Shown here one piece after another: positions 38,516 to 47,260 of a stretch of 64,000 nucleotides of DNA; position 1 is the stretch's first letter; the number at the start of each line of letters is the position of its first letter. The stretch is taken from contig CAJQRC010000003.1 of assembly GCA_905480645.1 (NCBI GenBank), positions 62,001 through 126,000 on the forward strand, given 5' to 3'. Both the position numbers and the translations under genes were made by a program. Origin of the DNA: an uncultured Tateyamaria sp. (lineage in GTDB: Bacteria; Pseudomonadota; Alphaproteobacteria; Rhodobacterales; Rhodobacteraceae). The notes under the pieces were generated by a model, which saw only the letters and a program-made list of their open reading frames with translations, did no database searches and was not told the DNA's origin.

Positions 38516-40048
38516 TCAACGCAAGCGTTGACCATTTGCGACAATGTGGCCTTTTGATGTTACTACAATTTGAGATTTTAAAGTATCCTCACCATTGCCT
38601 GGAACTGTAATTAATCCCAACATCATCCGAGCGCCCATTGCTTGATTTTTTGGTAATAGGCCTGCGCTTACCAGCTTTTCGATCAAGCTATTTGCCCCAA
38701 CAAGTGTAAAATCAATATTACCTTCCGGCCGAGGAAAGCCCTTAAAAGTTGTTAAATCAGAGTTATCAAAACGAAAATTACCTTCACCAGATAAATGGGC
38801 ACCAACAGCGTCCAATTCAACTTGCTTTATTGCAAGGCTCTTAACGTTACCTAATGAATTTTCTGTCATAGAGAAGGCTTCAGCTTGAGTTGAATCAAAA
38901 AGATCAAACATCACTTCGGCTATTCCAGTTAAATCGATTACTAAGTTTATTGGAGTTCGTGGTAATTGGTCTGCTGGATCAAATATGCTCCAGATTGTGT
39001 CAGAAATGGCCAACTCGTTAAGCGTGATACCTATCGAAAAATTTTGATTTTTATCAGATTTTGTAAGCGGGATAAGTAATTCACTGGCTATTTTTGTAGC
39101 AGAAAAAGAGACTGGCACAGGGAGCTCAGTAGTAAGTAGGTTTATAATGACACCGGTTTTTTCCAACTCATAGGCAATGCCTTTGGAGCCAATACTAAGA
39201 TTGAACTGAGACCCTTCGGACGCTGTGTTTAGTGTACCGCTGTGATCTGAACCTTGGGACGTTAAATTAAAATTACCATCCTTTGTTTTAAATTTACCTG
39301 AAAGATTTAGACCTGCTTTGAGCATTGCGTTAGCGTCATCAACATCTGTGTCGGATGGCAAAATCGCCTCGCTGATAATTTCTAATCCATGCATAATTCC
39401 ATTCATTTTGAATGATTCTAAAGTTGATGGATCACTGAAATCTAAATGATAATTCACTTCTCCTGCTGAGGTTTTTTGTGTTGTTTTACGTAAATTCCCG
39501 TTGATCGTTTGAGAGACGTAATTTAGATCGCTTAGTGATATATGCGCTTTGTCTACATATGGATTGTATGAAATATCGTCAATTACGAGGTTATCCAGTG
39601 TGATAGCGGTTTTTGAAGCTGTTAAATTATAAGTTATATCGCTGAGGTCTCCAGATGCGACCATTTTTTGATCAGTCATCTTAGTCGTTATTGTGACTGA
39701 AACACTTTCACCAATTTTTGGTGTAAATTTTAAAGTACCTTCAATTTTGCTTGGAACTTCGATTGCGACTGAACCATCTCCACTCTCAATAAAACTTAAA
39801 GTATCCATTTTTAGGGCGAAAGTACCTTCATCGGAGGCATCGGCTATATCCATAATTATCGAGAGATCAGAAATTATTATGCTGGTGGGTGTCGATGCCT
39901 TTTGGGCACTTACTGAATATCCTGTGGCTGTAATTAGTTGCTCCCAATCAGCCCAAACTTCCGCCGCGGTTAAGTCTGCATAAGCTGCACCTACTGAAAG
40001 GTTAAAAGCTATGGCGCAACTTGAAAATAATTGAGAAAAACGCGTCAT
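38516..40048 (-). CDS. DUF2125 domain-containing exported protein
   Basis: A 510-residue protein with a cleavable signal peptide (FSSCAIAFNLSVGAAYA, cleavage before D25) and a Shine-Dalgarno AAGGA. The mature part is a long series of beta-rich segments (SLSDLNYVSQTING, EVNYHLDFSDP, ATKIASELLIPLTKSD) typical for DUF2125 proteins of Rhodobacterales. It ends with LVSAGLLPKNQAMGARMMLGL and VTSKGHIVANGQRLR. The family has no proven function. A periplasmic, membrane-associated role in envelope maintenance is only a guess. Confidence 0.82.
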   Translation of the reverse strand: MTRFSQLFSSCAIAFNLSVGAAYADLTAAEVWADWEQLITATGYSVSAQKASTPTSIIISDLSIIMDIADASDEGTFALKMDTLSFIESGDGSVAIEVPSKIEGTLKFTPKIGESVSVTITTKMTDQKMVASGDLSDITYNLTASKTAITLDNLVIDDISYNPYVDKAHISLSDLNYVSQTINGNLRKTTQKTSAGEVNYHLDFSDPSTLESFKMNGIMHGLEIISEAILPSDTDVDDANAMLKAGLNLSGKFKTKDGNFNLTSQGSDHSGTLNTASEGSQFNLSIGSKGIAYELEKTGVIINLLTTELPVPVSFSATKIASELLIPLTKSDKNQNFSIGITLNELAISDTIWSIFDPADQLPRTPINLVIDLTGIAEVMFDLFDSTQAEAFSMTENSLGNVKSLAIKQVELDAVGAHLSGEGNFRFDNSDLTTFKGFPRPEGNIDFTLVGANSLIEKLVSAGLLPKNQAMGARMMLGLITVPGNGEDTLKSQIVVTSKGHIVANGQRLR

Positions 40049-40189
40049 AACAGTATCCTTTGATTACCTATTGTTTTTGGTTGATAAGACCAGTGTATTC
40101 ATAATGGTTGTAAACTGGAACAGCATTGATGGTCTATGTACCAAAAGTTCAAATAAACAACTAGGTTTCAAGAGTTAAGGAAAAAGTTG

Positions 40190-40942
40190 ATGCATGATAT
40201 GACTGGGAAAACTGTATTGATTACTGGAGCCAGTCGGGGGATTGGTAGAGACACTGCCTTGGTTTTTGCTGCGGCTGGAGCCAATGTTGCGTTAGTTGCA
40301 CGAGGAACAGAGAAGATAGATTCGCTTGCTTCCGAGATCGGTGCCAAAGCGGTAGCAATTTCCTGTGATGTTGCAAAATTTCAAGATGTTGAGGCAGCAG
40401 TTGAGCAAACATTAGATAGTTTTGGTAGTCTAGATGTATTGATTGGTAACGCTGGGATCATCGAACCCATCTCCCACCTTGCAACAGCAGATCCAGAGGA
40501 ATGGTCGTTTGTAGTAGACGTCAATCTTAAAGGTATATTTTATGGAATGCGTGCAGTTTTACCGGTTATGTTAAAAAATGGTGGGGGTACAATTTTAACT
40601 ATCAGCTCGGGTGCTGCGCATGGGCCAGTTGAGGCGTGGTCGCATTATTGCGCTTCTAAAGCTGGTGCTGCGATGCTGACTAGTTGTGTTGATAAGGAGA
40701 ACGTAAAATCTGGAATTAGGGCGATGGGGCTTAGTCCAGGAACTGTTGCTACACAAATGCAGCGAGAAATAAAGGCAAGTGGAATCAATCCAGTCAGCCA
40801 GTTAGATTGGTCTGATCACATTCCTGCGGATTGGCCAGCAAGGGCGTTATTGTGGATGTGTTCAGCTGATGCAGATCACTGGATTGGTAAGGAGATATCT
40901 TTGCGAGATGAGGCTATTTGTGTCAAAGTTGGCTTAGTATGA
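40190..40942 (+). CDS. SDR-family oxidoreductase
   Basis: A 250-residue short-chain dehydrogenase/reductase. The cofactor motif VLITGASRGIGRD, the NAG motif (VLIGNAGIIEP), a catalytic Ser in ISSGAAHG, and the YxxxK pair in HYCASKAGAAM are all present. ATG at 40190 has AAGGA upstream. The stop overlaps the crotonase-like gene by ATGA, so the two may act on one acyl-CoA or short-chain alcohol substrate, which cannot be named. Confidence 0.88.
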   Translation: MHDMTGKTVLITGASRGIGRDTALVFAAAGANVALVARGTEKIDSLASEIGAKAVAISCDVAKFQDVEAAVEQTLDSFGSLDVLIGNAGIIEPISHLATADPEEWSFVVDVNLKGIFYGMRAVLPVMLKNGGGTILTISSGAAHGPVEAWSHYCASKAGAAMLTSCVDKENVKSGIRAMGLSPGTVATQMQREIKASGINPVSQLDWSDHIPADWPARALLWMCSADADHWIGKEISLRDEAICVKVGLV

Positions 40943-41565
40943 TCCTTGTAGATCGCACTGGACCTGTGTGGACCATCACTCTTAATCGACCTGAAAAGGC
41001 CAACGCTCTAACTGTTGAAATGTTGAGTGATTTGGTAAACATAGTTGAAGCTGCTAATGAGGCACGGGCTCTAATTTTAACTGGAAACGGCAAGGTCTTT
41101 AGCGCAGGCGCGGATTTTGAGGCGGCACGCTCAGGTCTTGCAACATCACCAGATTGGGAAAGATTATCCTCTGCCATTGCAGGTTTGCCTGGACTTACTA
41201 TTGCAGCACTTAACGGAACATTGGCTGGTGGTGCAAATGGTATGGCATTAGCATGTGATTTGCGAATTGCAGTGCCAAACGCCTCTTTTTTTTATCCAGT
41301 TTTAAAACATGGATATTTGCCACAACCAAGTGATCCGTTGCGTATGGCCAGGCTTATTGGAGCTGCACGTACAAAAATGGTTTTTTTAACGGGCCAAAAA
41401 CTGACGGCTCAGACGGCTTTGAGTTATGGGTTAATAGATGAAATAGTTAAAGAAAAATCGGTTCTCAGCCGTGCAATGGATTTGTGTTTCACTGTTAGTG
41501 CTGCCGATCCAGTAAAGAGCAAACGTATCAAAGCCATGTGTAACACAGGACTTTATATGCATTGA
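40939..41565 (+). CDS. Crotonase-fold protein, short and lacking the catalytic glutamates
   Basis: The enoyl-CoA hydratase/isomerase fold is clear from WTITLNRPEKANALTVEML, the oxyanion segments GNGKVFSAGADFEAAR and LNGTLAGGANGMALACDLRIA, and LTGQKLTAQTALSYGLIDEIV. The product has only 208 residues where about 255-260 are usual; it stops soon after the last motif and so lacks the C-terminal helices used for trimerisation. The two hydratase glutamates are also missing: the region reads FYPVLKHGYLPQPSDPLRM rather than the usual PE and GGTQR segments. It may catalyse another crotonase-type reaction or be a relic. Confidence 0.78.
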   Translation: MILVDRTGPVWTITLNRPEKANALTVEMLSDLVNIVEAANEARALILTGNGKVFSAGADFEAARSGLATSPDWERLSSAIAGLPGLTIAALNGTLAGGANGMALACDLRIAVPNASFFYPVLKHGYLPQPSDPLRMARLIGAARTKMVFLTGQKLTAQTALSYGLIDEIVKEKSVLSRAMDLCFTVSAADPVKSKRIKAMCNTGLYMH

Positions 41566-41625
41566 TATATGTATTGACGTTTTTTGCGGAGAAAATTTTT
41601 TTAAAGATAACTGTTAGGTTTTAGT

Positions 41626-42549
41626 TTACTCTTTGTCTGGAACCATACGTCCTGTTAAATGATTGGTTCCACGTTCTTGTGCGAGTTTTACTTGCTTTTG
41701 TCGCTCTCGAAAACGTTGCTTATCTCCTTCGGAGGTATCAGCAATACACAAATGACAGCTAACCCCAGCTTCATATTCTGGTAGATCCTGATCTTCTGGA
41801 AGAATTGGACAGCGACAGGCATGACAGAGGTAATGTGGACCCACCGCTAGTCCATGATCCACGCTGACACGCCCATCAAAGACAAAACATGATCCTTTCC
41901 AACTACTAATAGTTTTGGGAACTTCTTCTAGATATTTAAGTATACCACCTTTAAGGTGATATACATCATGAACACCTTGTTGGATTAGATAGTTAGTAGA
42001 CTTTTCGCAACGAATTCCCCCAGTGCAAAACATCGCTATTTTTTTATTGTGAAATCGATCTTTATTTACCTCCCACCAAGCAGGAAAATCTCTAAAGCTA
42101 GCTGTTTTTGGGTCAATGGCACCATCGAATGTTCCAATGGCAACCTCATAATCATTGCGGGTATCGATGACGGCGACGTCATCGCGATTTATCAAATTGT
42201 TCCAATCGCTTGCTGCTACATAATGGCCTGTATGGGCTACTGGATCTACATTTGGTTGACCCATTGTAACGATTTCGCGTTTAAGACGAACCTTCATCTT
42301 ACCAAACGGTGGGGTTGGGCTTTGGCTTTCTTTCCATTCTAAATCTGCGCAACCGGGCAAACTGCGAATATGTGACAGCATAGCTTCGATACCGTTCCGG
42401 TCACCAGCGACGGTGCCGTTTATCCCTTCATGTGCCAGCAAAATAGTTCCAGTCACGTCATAATCGTGAGCAACATTAATGACAGGTGCCATAAGAGCTT
42501 CTGGATTAATGAAGTGAGTGAAGTGGTATAGAGCTACGATTGTATACAT
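41626..42549 (-). CDS. trhO: tRNA uridine(34) hydroxylase TrhO (rhodanese-like)
   Basis: TrhO (formerly YceA) hydroxylates uridine 34 of certain tRNAs on the way to 5-oxyacetyl or 5-methoxyuridine, in an oxygen-dependent way. The 307-residue protein has the N-terminal ferredoxin-like domain with LLAHEGINGTVAG, a rhodanese domain with VIDTRNDYEVAIGTFDGAIDPKTASFRDFP, and the active-site loop MFCTGGIRCEKSTNYL. The C-terminal Cys pairs (CHACRCP, CHLC) are typical. The ATG at 42549 is used; a TTG three codons earlier is in frame. Confidence 0.93.
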   Translation of the reverse strand: MYTIVALYHFTHFINPEALMAPVINVAHDYDVTGTILLAHEGINGTVAGDRNGIEAMLSHIRSLPGCADLEWKESQSPTPPFGKMKVRLKREIVTMGQPNVDPVAHTGHYVAASDWNNLINRDDVAVIDTRNDYEVAIGTFDGAIDPKTASFRDFPAWWEVNKDRFHNKKIAMFCTGGIRCEKSTNYLIQQGVHDVYHLKGGILKYLEEVPKTISSWKGSCFVFDGRVSVDHGLAVGPHYLCHACRCPILPEDQDLPEYEAGVSCHLCIADTSEGDKQRFRERQKQVKLAQERGTNHLTGRMVPDKE

Positions 42550-42674
42550 ATTTTGCAATTATGCCATCAAGGTGGGGCGTTGCAAGAGGGAGTGGGGTTG
42601 ATCAAGTATGTCAGTTAAGCAACAAACTCGCCAAGCGTCCATATCGCACGCTTATACTTGGTGAAGGAGACAAG

Positions 42675-43271
42675 ATGACTGCTCTTATTGTGATCGATGT
42701 GCAAAATGATTTTTGCTCAGGTGGTGCTTTGGCCGTTCCTGATGGTGCTGAAATTGTTACTGGTATTAACAGTTTGATGGAAACATCTGAAGCTATCATC
42801 TTGACCCAAGACTGGCATCCCAATGGACATTCTTCTTTTGCTTCGTCGCACAAAGCTCGAGAGCCTTATGACACAATTGACATGCCATACGGATCTCAGG
42901 TTTTGTGGCCAACTCACTGCGTACAAGGATCAAAAGGCGCAGATTTTCATCCTAATTTGCAGACTAATTCAGCTGAGGTGGTGGTTCGCAAAGGATTCCG
43001 TACGGCTATTGACAGCTATTCAGCTTTTTTTGAAAATGATCAAACTACGGTAACAGGATTGGAGGGCTACCTGAGGACAAGAGGCATTCAAGAGTTGACA
43101 TTGGTTGGATTAGCCACGGATTTTTGTGTGTATTACTCTGCTATTGATGCGATAAAGCTAGGTTTTGCGGTAACTGTTGATTTGGGTTTGTGTAGAGCGA
43201 TTGACCTGGCTGGATCATTGGATACTGCCTGTAGATCTATGCAATTGGCAGGTATAACATTACGTGGTTGA
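42675..43271 (+). CDS. pncA: Nicotinamidase
   Basis: PncA converts nicotinamide to nicotinate for NAD salvage and, in many bacteria, also hydrolyses pyrazinamide. The 198-residue enzyme has catalytic Asp8 in IVIDVQNDFC, metal ligands in TQDWHPNGHSSF, and the active-site Cys in LVGLATDFCVYYSAIDA. Cis-peptide motif residues GLATD are intact. The ATG at 42675 follows AAGGAGA at good spacing; the frame is open further upstream but has no RBS. pncB follows about 180 bases later, so both NAD-salvage steps are side by side. Confidence 0.95.
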   Translation: MTALIVIDVQNDFCSGGALAVPDGAEIVTGINSLMETSEAIILTQDWHPNGHSSFASSHKAREPYDTIDMPYGSQVLWPTHCVQGSKGADFHPNLQTNSAEVVVRKGFRTAIDSYSAFFENDQTTVTGLEGYLRTRGIQELTLVGLATDFCVYYSAIDAIKLGFAVTVDLGLCRAIDLAGSLDTACRSMQLAGITLRG

Positions 43272-43453
43272 TCTGTGTTGAGTAATTATCAATGTATTTG
43301 GAAAATTCCACAGCGTTGTAATTTGTAAAAGGCTGTAAAAGTTCAATTTGAACAAGATTATTCCCAAAGGCTCTATCAATCTTAATATACCTTGGCTTGC
43401 AGCTGAACGATAACTTCGGGCACAAGGATGTAACTCAAGCGAGGAACTGGTAC

Positions 43454-44746
43454 ATGGTGGATATTGCCGCCCGCGTCTGGAATCACAAATGGAAGATTGA
43501 TCCTATTATTCGATCTTTAATTGATACGGACTTTTACAAGCTATTAATGTGTCAGTCGGTATTTCGCAACAAGCCTGATACGCAGGTGACCTTTTCTCTG
43601 ATCAATAGGTCTAAAAATGTGCCGCTGGCTCATTTAATTGATGAAGGCGAATTGCGCGAACAATTGGATCACATTCGATCATTATCGCTTAGCCGTGGTG
43701 AAAGTACTTGGATGCGCGGTAACACCTTTTATGGAAAGCGGCAGATGTTTACATCTGAATTTATGGATTGGTTTGAGGCTCTCCGCCTTCCACCCTACCA
43801 TCTTGAACGACACGGTGACCAATATGAGCTGACATTCAAAGGATCTTGGCCTGAAGTGATGCTTTGGGAAATTCCAGCATTAGCGGTTTTAATGGAATTA
43901 CGCAGTAGAGCTGTTCTTAACATTATGGGTCGTTTCGAGCTGCAGGTACTCTATGCGCGCGCTATGACTAAGTTATGGGAAAAAATCAAAAAGTTACGTG
44001 AACTAGATGGACTGAGAGTTGCTGATTTTGGCACGCGTCGGCGACACTCGTTTTTGTGGCAAGACTGGGCTGTGCAGGCAATGTATGAGGGGCTCAGTGA
44101 AAAGTTTGTTGGTACATCTAATTGTTTGATTGCTAAGAACCGGGACGTAGAGGCAATTGGTACCAACGCACACGAATTGCCAATGGTATATTCGGCTTTA
44201 GCAGAAAATGATCAAGCGCTGGCAAGAGCTCCCTATGATGTACTAAGTGATTGGCAAGAGGAACATGATGGTAACCTGCGGATCATATTGCCGGATACTT
44301 TTGGGACTGAAGGATTTTTAAAAAATGCCCCAGATTGGCTTGCAGGTTGGACGGGTATTCGGATTGATAGTGGTGACCCTGCATTGGCAGCCGAAAATGC
44401 AATCAAATGGTGGGGGATGCGGGGAGAAGACCCAACGCAAAAACTGGTAATCTTCTCTGACGGTTTAGATGCTTCAAAAATTGAAGAACTCCACAAACAG
44501 TTTAGGGACCGAGTTAGGGTAAGCTTTGGTTGGGGAACAATGCTTACAAATGACTTTATTGATTTGACAGAACAGGATGCACTGGCGCCATTTTCGTTAG
44601 TGTGTAAGGCAATTGATGCGAATGGGAAGCCGACTGTAAAACTTTCTGATAATCCAAATAAGGCAATGGGGCCAAATAAGGAAATTGAGCGTTATAAGCG
44701 CGTATTTGGTGTTGGAGATCAAGTTTCGATAGAAGTCGTAGTTTAA
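43454..44746 (+). CDS. pncB: Nicotinate phosphoribosyltransferase
   Basis: PncB joins nicotinate and PRPP with ATP to make nicotinate mononucleotide. Of 430 residues, IDTDFYKLLMCQSVF marks the N-terminus, DFGTRRRHSFLWQDW and GTSNCLIAKNRDVEAIGTNAHELPM the core with the phosphorylated His in TNAHELPM, and GIRIDSGDPALAAENAIKWW the PRPP site. The start at 43454 is chosen for its position after GAGGAACTGG and because homologues begin close to VDIAARVWNHKW. With pncA it completes the salvage branch of the Preiss-Handler pathway. Confidence 0.95.
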   Translation: MVDIAARVWNHKWKIDPIIRSLIDTDFYKLLMCQSVFRNKPDTQVTFSLINRSKNVPLAHLIDEGELREQLDHIRSLSLSRGESTWMRGNTFYGKRQMFTSEFMDWFEALRLPPYHLERHGDQYELTFKGSWPEVMLWEIPALAVLMELRSRAVLNIMGRFELQVLYARAMTKLWEKIKKLRELDGLRVADFGTRRRHSFLWQDWAVQAMYEGLSEKFVGTSNCLIAKNRDVEAIGTNAHELPMVYSALAENDQALARAPYDVLSDWQEEHDGNLRIILPDTFGTEGFLKNAPDWLAGWTGIRIDSGDPALAAENAIKWWGMRGEDPTQKLVIFSDGLDASKIEELHKQFRDRVRVSFGWGTMLTNDFIDLTEQDALAPFSLVCKAIDANGKPTVKLSDNPNKAMGPNKEIERYKRVFGVGDQVSIEVVV

Positions 44747-44752
44747 GGCAAT

Positions 44753-45662
44753 TTAGGTTATTTTTGTACTATGAATTCTGTGTTCTCGCCAAACGAGAAT
44801 TAACCCACAAATTATGATTAAAAATGCTCTTGGGAATAACACATCTGACGGTGTTTCGTTAAAAAACAACTAACCAAAAACATCAATGAGTGGTATTCCA
44901 AAATAGCTAAATGGAGCAAGGTTGCTAGGCTCAGTCATTCGGTAACTGATAATAAGAAGTAATACTGCTGTGCCGCCAAAGCCGCCCAATGCTATGATCC
45001 AAGCCATGTCTGTGCTGCTCTGGATGGTTGTGAAGTCACCTAGTAAAGATGCAAGAATTAACGATCCGCAGGCAGTCGCTATGCAAGAATATAAACTAAC
45101 AAGCGGGCTTGACACGTGATTGTCTATGATTAGTCCCGTCACACCAACCAGTGCTTAACATGCTGCAGCGCCCAGCGGTAACAAAGCATTTAATGTGAAA
45201 GCTTCTGACCCAAGCCTCATTACAAAAATAACACTAATCAAGCCAACCATGACTGCACTCCAGCGAACTCAGCCGACACGTTCACCTAACAAAGGAGCAG
45301 CGAGTGCGGTAATGAAAAAGGTGTCAGCATACGAAATGGTTGAAGCTGTTGCGAACTCCATTCGGACAAGGGATAAATAGAAAATACTGTGCAAATGCGA
45401 CAATAATGCCCCGCGTTAGCCCTAGTTTCCATAGTCAGATATATAAAGGGTATCCACTTTTCTTCCAATCACTTGTTGCGATTAAAGCGATGAATGAAGG
45501 AAAGAGACCAAAAAAATTTCGCCATACCGCAAGCTAAGTGGCAGAATAAGTTGCTGAAAGATGCTCAATTACCAAACCCATTTCATCAAACAAAGCAAGC
45601 GAGAATAGGCTTAGGGTAATAACGAGACCGGTTCGGTCAGTTGAGCGCATATTGTGATCCAT
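44753..45662 (-). pseudogene. EamA/DMT-family transporter, broken
   Basis: From the ATG at 45662 the minus strand reads MDHNMRSTDRTGLVITL, an EamA-type first helix, then continues to LAVWRNFFGLFPSFIALIA after an in-frame stop. Later pieces appear in other frames. The last intact stretch is 44870-45142 (IIDNHVSSPLVSLYSCIATA, MTEPSNLAPFSYFGIPLIDVFG), and the final tail LFFNETPSD, LILVWREH is separated from it by a TAG and ends at 44753. The order matches a ten-helix drug/metabolite transporter of about 300 residues. At least two stops and frameshifts remove function. Confidence 0.82.
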
Positions 45663-45758
45663 TGAAAAAAACGGTTTTAAGCCAAGCTCAATAAGCACTA
45701 TTGCGATTCAGTTATAAGTAACAGGCACAGAAGCAGGCCTTGTTATCCTTGGCAAAGC

Positions 45759-46190
45759 TTACTCATCTGAAATCACGCGACCGCGCATTGTTTTAACTGC
45801 GCTACGAACTTTTTTTGCTTTGAGCCGTCGTTTGCTAGATCCTAAAGTTGGCTTGGTTGCAATCCGTCTTTTGGGACTCACTAATGCCTTTCGAATTAAA
45901 TTGGTCAGACGTTGGCGGGCAATATCACGATTACGTGCTTGGCTACGAGTTTCCTCACACTGTATCACTAAAGCCCCCTCTGAAGTCCAGCGCCTCCCAG
46001 CCAAGCGTTTAAGTCTGACCTTCACTGCTTCAGTTAGTGATGGTGAGCGAGCCGCTTCAAAGCGTAACTCAACGGCAGATGAAACCTTGTTAACGTTTTG
46101 CCCGCCTGGTCCAGAAGAGCGAACAAACTGTTCGCTTAATTCCCAGTCTTGAATATTTATATTTTCCGTTATCTGCAGCATAATGTCCAT
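45759..46190 (-). CDS. arfB: Peptidyl-tRNA hydrolase ArfB (ribosome rescue, YaeJ)
   Basis: ArfB releases the nascent chain from ribosomes stalled at the end of non-stop messages. It reads the empty mRNA channel with a basic tail and hydrolyses the ester bond with a GGQ motif. The 143-residue protein has G29-G30-Q31 in SSGPGGQNVNKVSS and a strongly basic C-terminal tail (KRRLKAKKVRSAVKTMRG), as needed. It is an independent unit 0.2 kb downstream of a structured RNA candidate on the same strand. The function is established for the family in E. coli and Caulobacter. Confidence 0.94.
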   Translation of the reverse strand: MDIMLQITENINIQDWELSEQFVRSSGPGGQNVNKVSSAVELRFEAARSPSLTEAVKVRLKRLAGRRWTSEGALVIQCEETRSQARNRDIARQRLTNLIRKALVSPKRRIATKPTLGSSKRRLKAKKVRSAVKTMRGRVISDE

Positions 46191-46407
46191 TGTGCTTTAC
46201 ATCGTTATAAAGGGTAAATCATGAGATATTATTTGCTGAGTTTTAAAAATGGCCATTTTGTGTTGATTAACATTTTTTATTAAAGTCATTATTGGCTATT
46301 AATGTTTAATTTATAGCTAAGCTAACCTCTATTATTATGTAAATGTCAGAAATCTATAATACAATTATTTTGTGATGCCTAATCAAGGTATAGAAAAATT
46401 TTAGATT

Positions 46408-46437
46408 AAAAAAGGGCCACACCTTTCGGTGCAGCCC
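46408..46437 (-). terminator. Intrinsic terminator of the structured RNA
   Basis: Minus strand GGGCTGCACC and GGTGTGGCCC pair fully (one to two G-T pairs) around a GAAA tetraloop and are followed by six T. It closes the transcript that begins near 46600 and lies about 220 bases before arfB, so arfB must use its own promoter. Confidence 0.88.
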
Positions 46438-46513
46438 AATCGAATGGTTTCAGGAGGAAGGGCCAATTCGACTAAATCGCCCTCTCCGAAAGTTCACCCA
46501 CTTAAGGGCTGCC

Positions 46514-46570
46514 TTAGCAGGCGACCTCCAAAGCTATTCCGACACCTCTCTCCAATACCGTTCTTGACAC
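46514..46570 (-). CDS. 18-codon mini-ORF with an exceptionally long Shine-Dalgarno
   Basis: GTG at 46570 opens MSRTVLERGVGIALEVAC and a TAA that falls in the loop of a small hairpin. The ribosome-binding site AAGGAGGTGATCCAG (46570-46584) is complementary over about 15 bases to the 3' end of alphaproteobacterial 16S rRNA, with seven bases between GGAGG and the GTG. Translation is therefore likely, whether or not the peptide has a function. It might be a leader peptide that controls folding of the RNA downstream. No similarity is recognised. Confidence 0.4.
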   Translation of the reverse strand: MSRTVLERGVGIALEVAC

Positions 46571-46639
46571 TGGATCACCTCCTTCCAATTTGTTAAACTC
46601 GCAAGGACAGTTGCACAGATGTAGGGAATGTCAATGCAT

Positions 46640-47260
46640 TTAGTTGTTATAAGCATTTTTTGTGGTTAGCCATCTAAAGGGTGCCAGCGCTATAATGGCT
46701 AATGTTATTTTTACTGACCAGTCTGCGAATGCAAGAGATACCCATAGGGGTGCTAAAGGGCCAATGCCGAGGATGGGCAGCATCTCGCTTGCCCAAGCTA
46801 CGTCAGTAGCAGGATGGATGAATGCAAAGTGGGCTGAAAAAGCTATTGAGAAGAATATTGCTGTGTCGATAGTGCTGCTTACAAGCGTAGAAATCAGGGG
46901 TGCTTTCCACCATGTTTTTTGACGGAATAATGAAAAAATCCGGATGTCTAAGAGTTGAGCGGTTAAGAAAGCAATGCCCGAACCAAGCGCTATGCGCAAA
47001 GTAACTAAGGGTCCAAATTCACCAACAATCTGAGTGCCTATGAGACTGCAAGCTAAACCCACTAAAAAACCAGTGAATACTACGGTGCGGGCTGCAACCA
47101 CGCCATAGACTCGATTCATAATATCGGTCACTAGAAATGCTAGTGGGTATGTGAATGCTCCCCACGTTAACCAGTTTCCAAATAGGAATTGTACAAGGAT
47201 GTTTGAGGCCAGCACAATGATGGCCATAGCGATAATACCGGGTAAGTGCGCACGTGTCAT
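46640..47260 (-). CDS. Queuosine precursor transporter (YhhQ/VUT family)
   Basis: A 206-residue membrane protein with about six helices. LVTDIMNRVYGVVAARTVVFTGF, the LRIALGSGIAFLTAQLLDIRIFSLFRQKTWWKAPLIST loop and SSTIDTAIFFSIAF are hallmarks of the VUT family. YhhQ imports 7-cyano- or 7-aminomethyl-7-deazaguanine for queuosine in tRNA. It is downstream of mepA and the phytase-like gene on the same strand. I found no preQ1 riboswitch in the 62-base leader. Confidence 0.88.
   Translation of the reverse strand: MTRAHLPGIIAMAIIVLASNILVQFLFGNWLTWGAFTYPLAFLVTDIMNRVYGVVAARTVVFTGFLVGLACSLIGTQIVGEFGPLVTLRIALGSGIAFLTAQLLDIRIFSLFRQKTWWKAPLISTLVSSTIDTAIFFSIAFSAHFAFIHPATDVAWASEMLPILGIGPLAPLWVSLAFADWSVKITLAIIALAPFRWLTTKNAYNN

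Larger units (their letters stand above)
46408..46605 (-). ncRNA. Structured RNA candidate with anti-Shine-Dalgarno loop
   Basis: On the minus strand a run of hairpins follows a mini-ORF: CTGC-TAAG-GCAG (46509-46520), a longer stem with GCCCT/AGGGC (46479-46509), and a near-perfect ten-pair stem AGTCGAATTGG/CCATTCGATT (46439-46473). The loop of the last one exposes CCCTTCCTCC, complementary to a Shine-Dalgarno sequence. A strong terminator ends it. No protein is encoded across this part. The design resembles the CcsR and cuckoo-type sRNAs of alphaproteobacteria, which carry CCUCCUCCC loops, but I cannot place it in a family. The 5' end is estimated: a TTGACA element at 46629-46634 lies just after the upstream gene's stop. 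Confidence 0.6.

Noticed and set aside
46570-46584. Match to the 3' end of 16S rRNA on the plus strand (CTGGATCACCTCCTT)
   Set aside because: No rRNA lies upstream; the match is the complement of a very long Shine-Dalgarno on the minus strand.
46408-46605. Two-piece tmRNA, which alphaproteobacteria have
   Set aside because: No tRNA-like acceptor, no alanine-tag reading frame and no CCA end; the mini-ORF does not resemble a tag.
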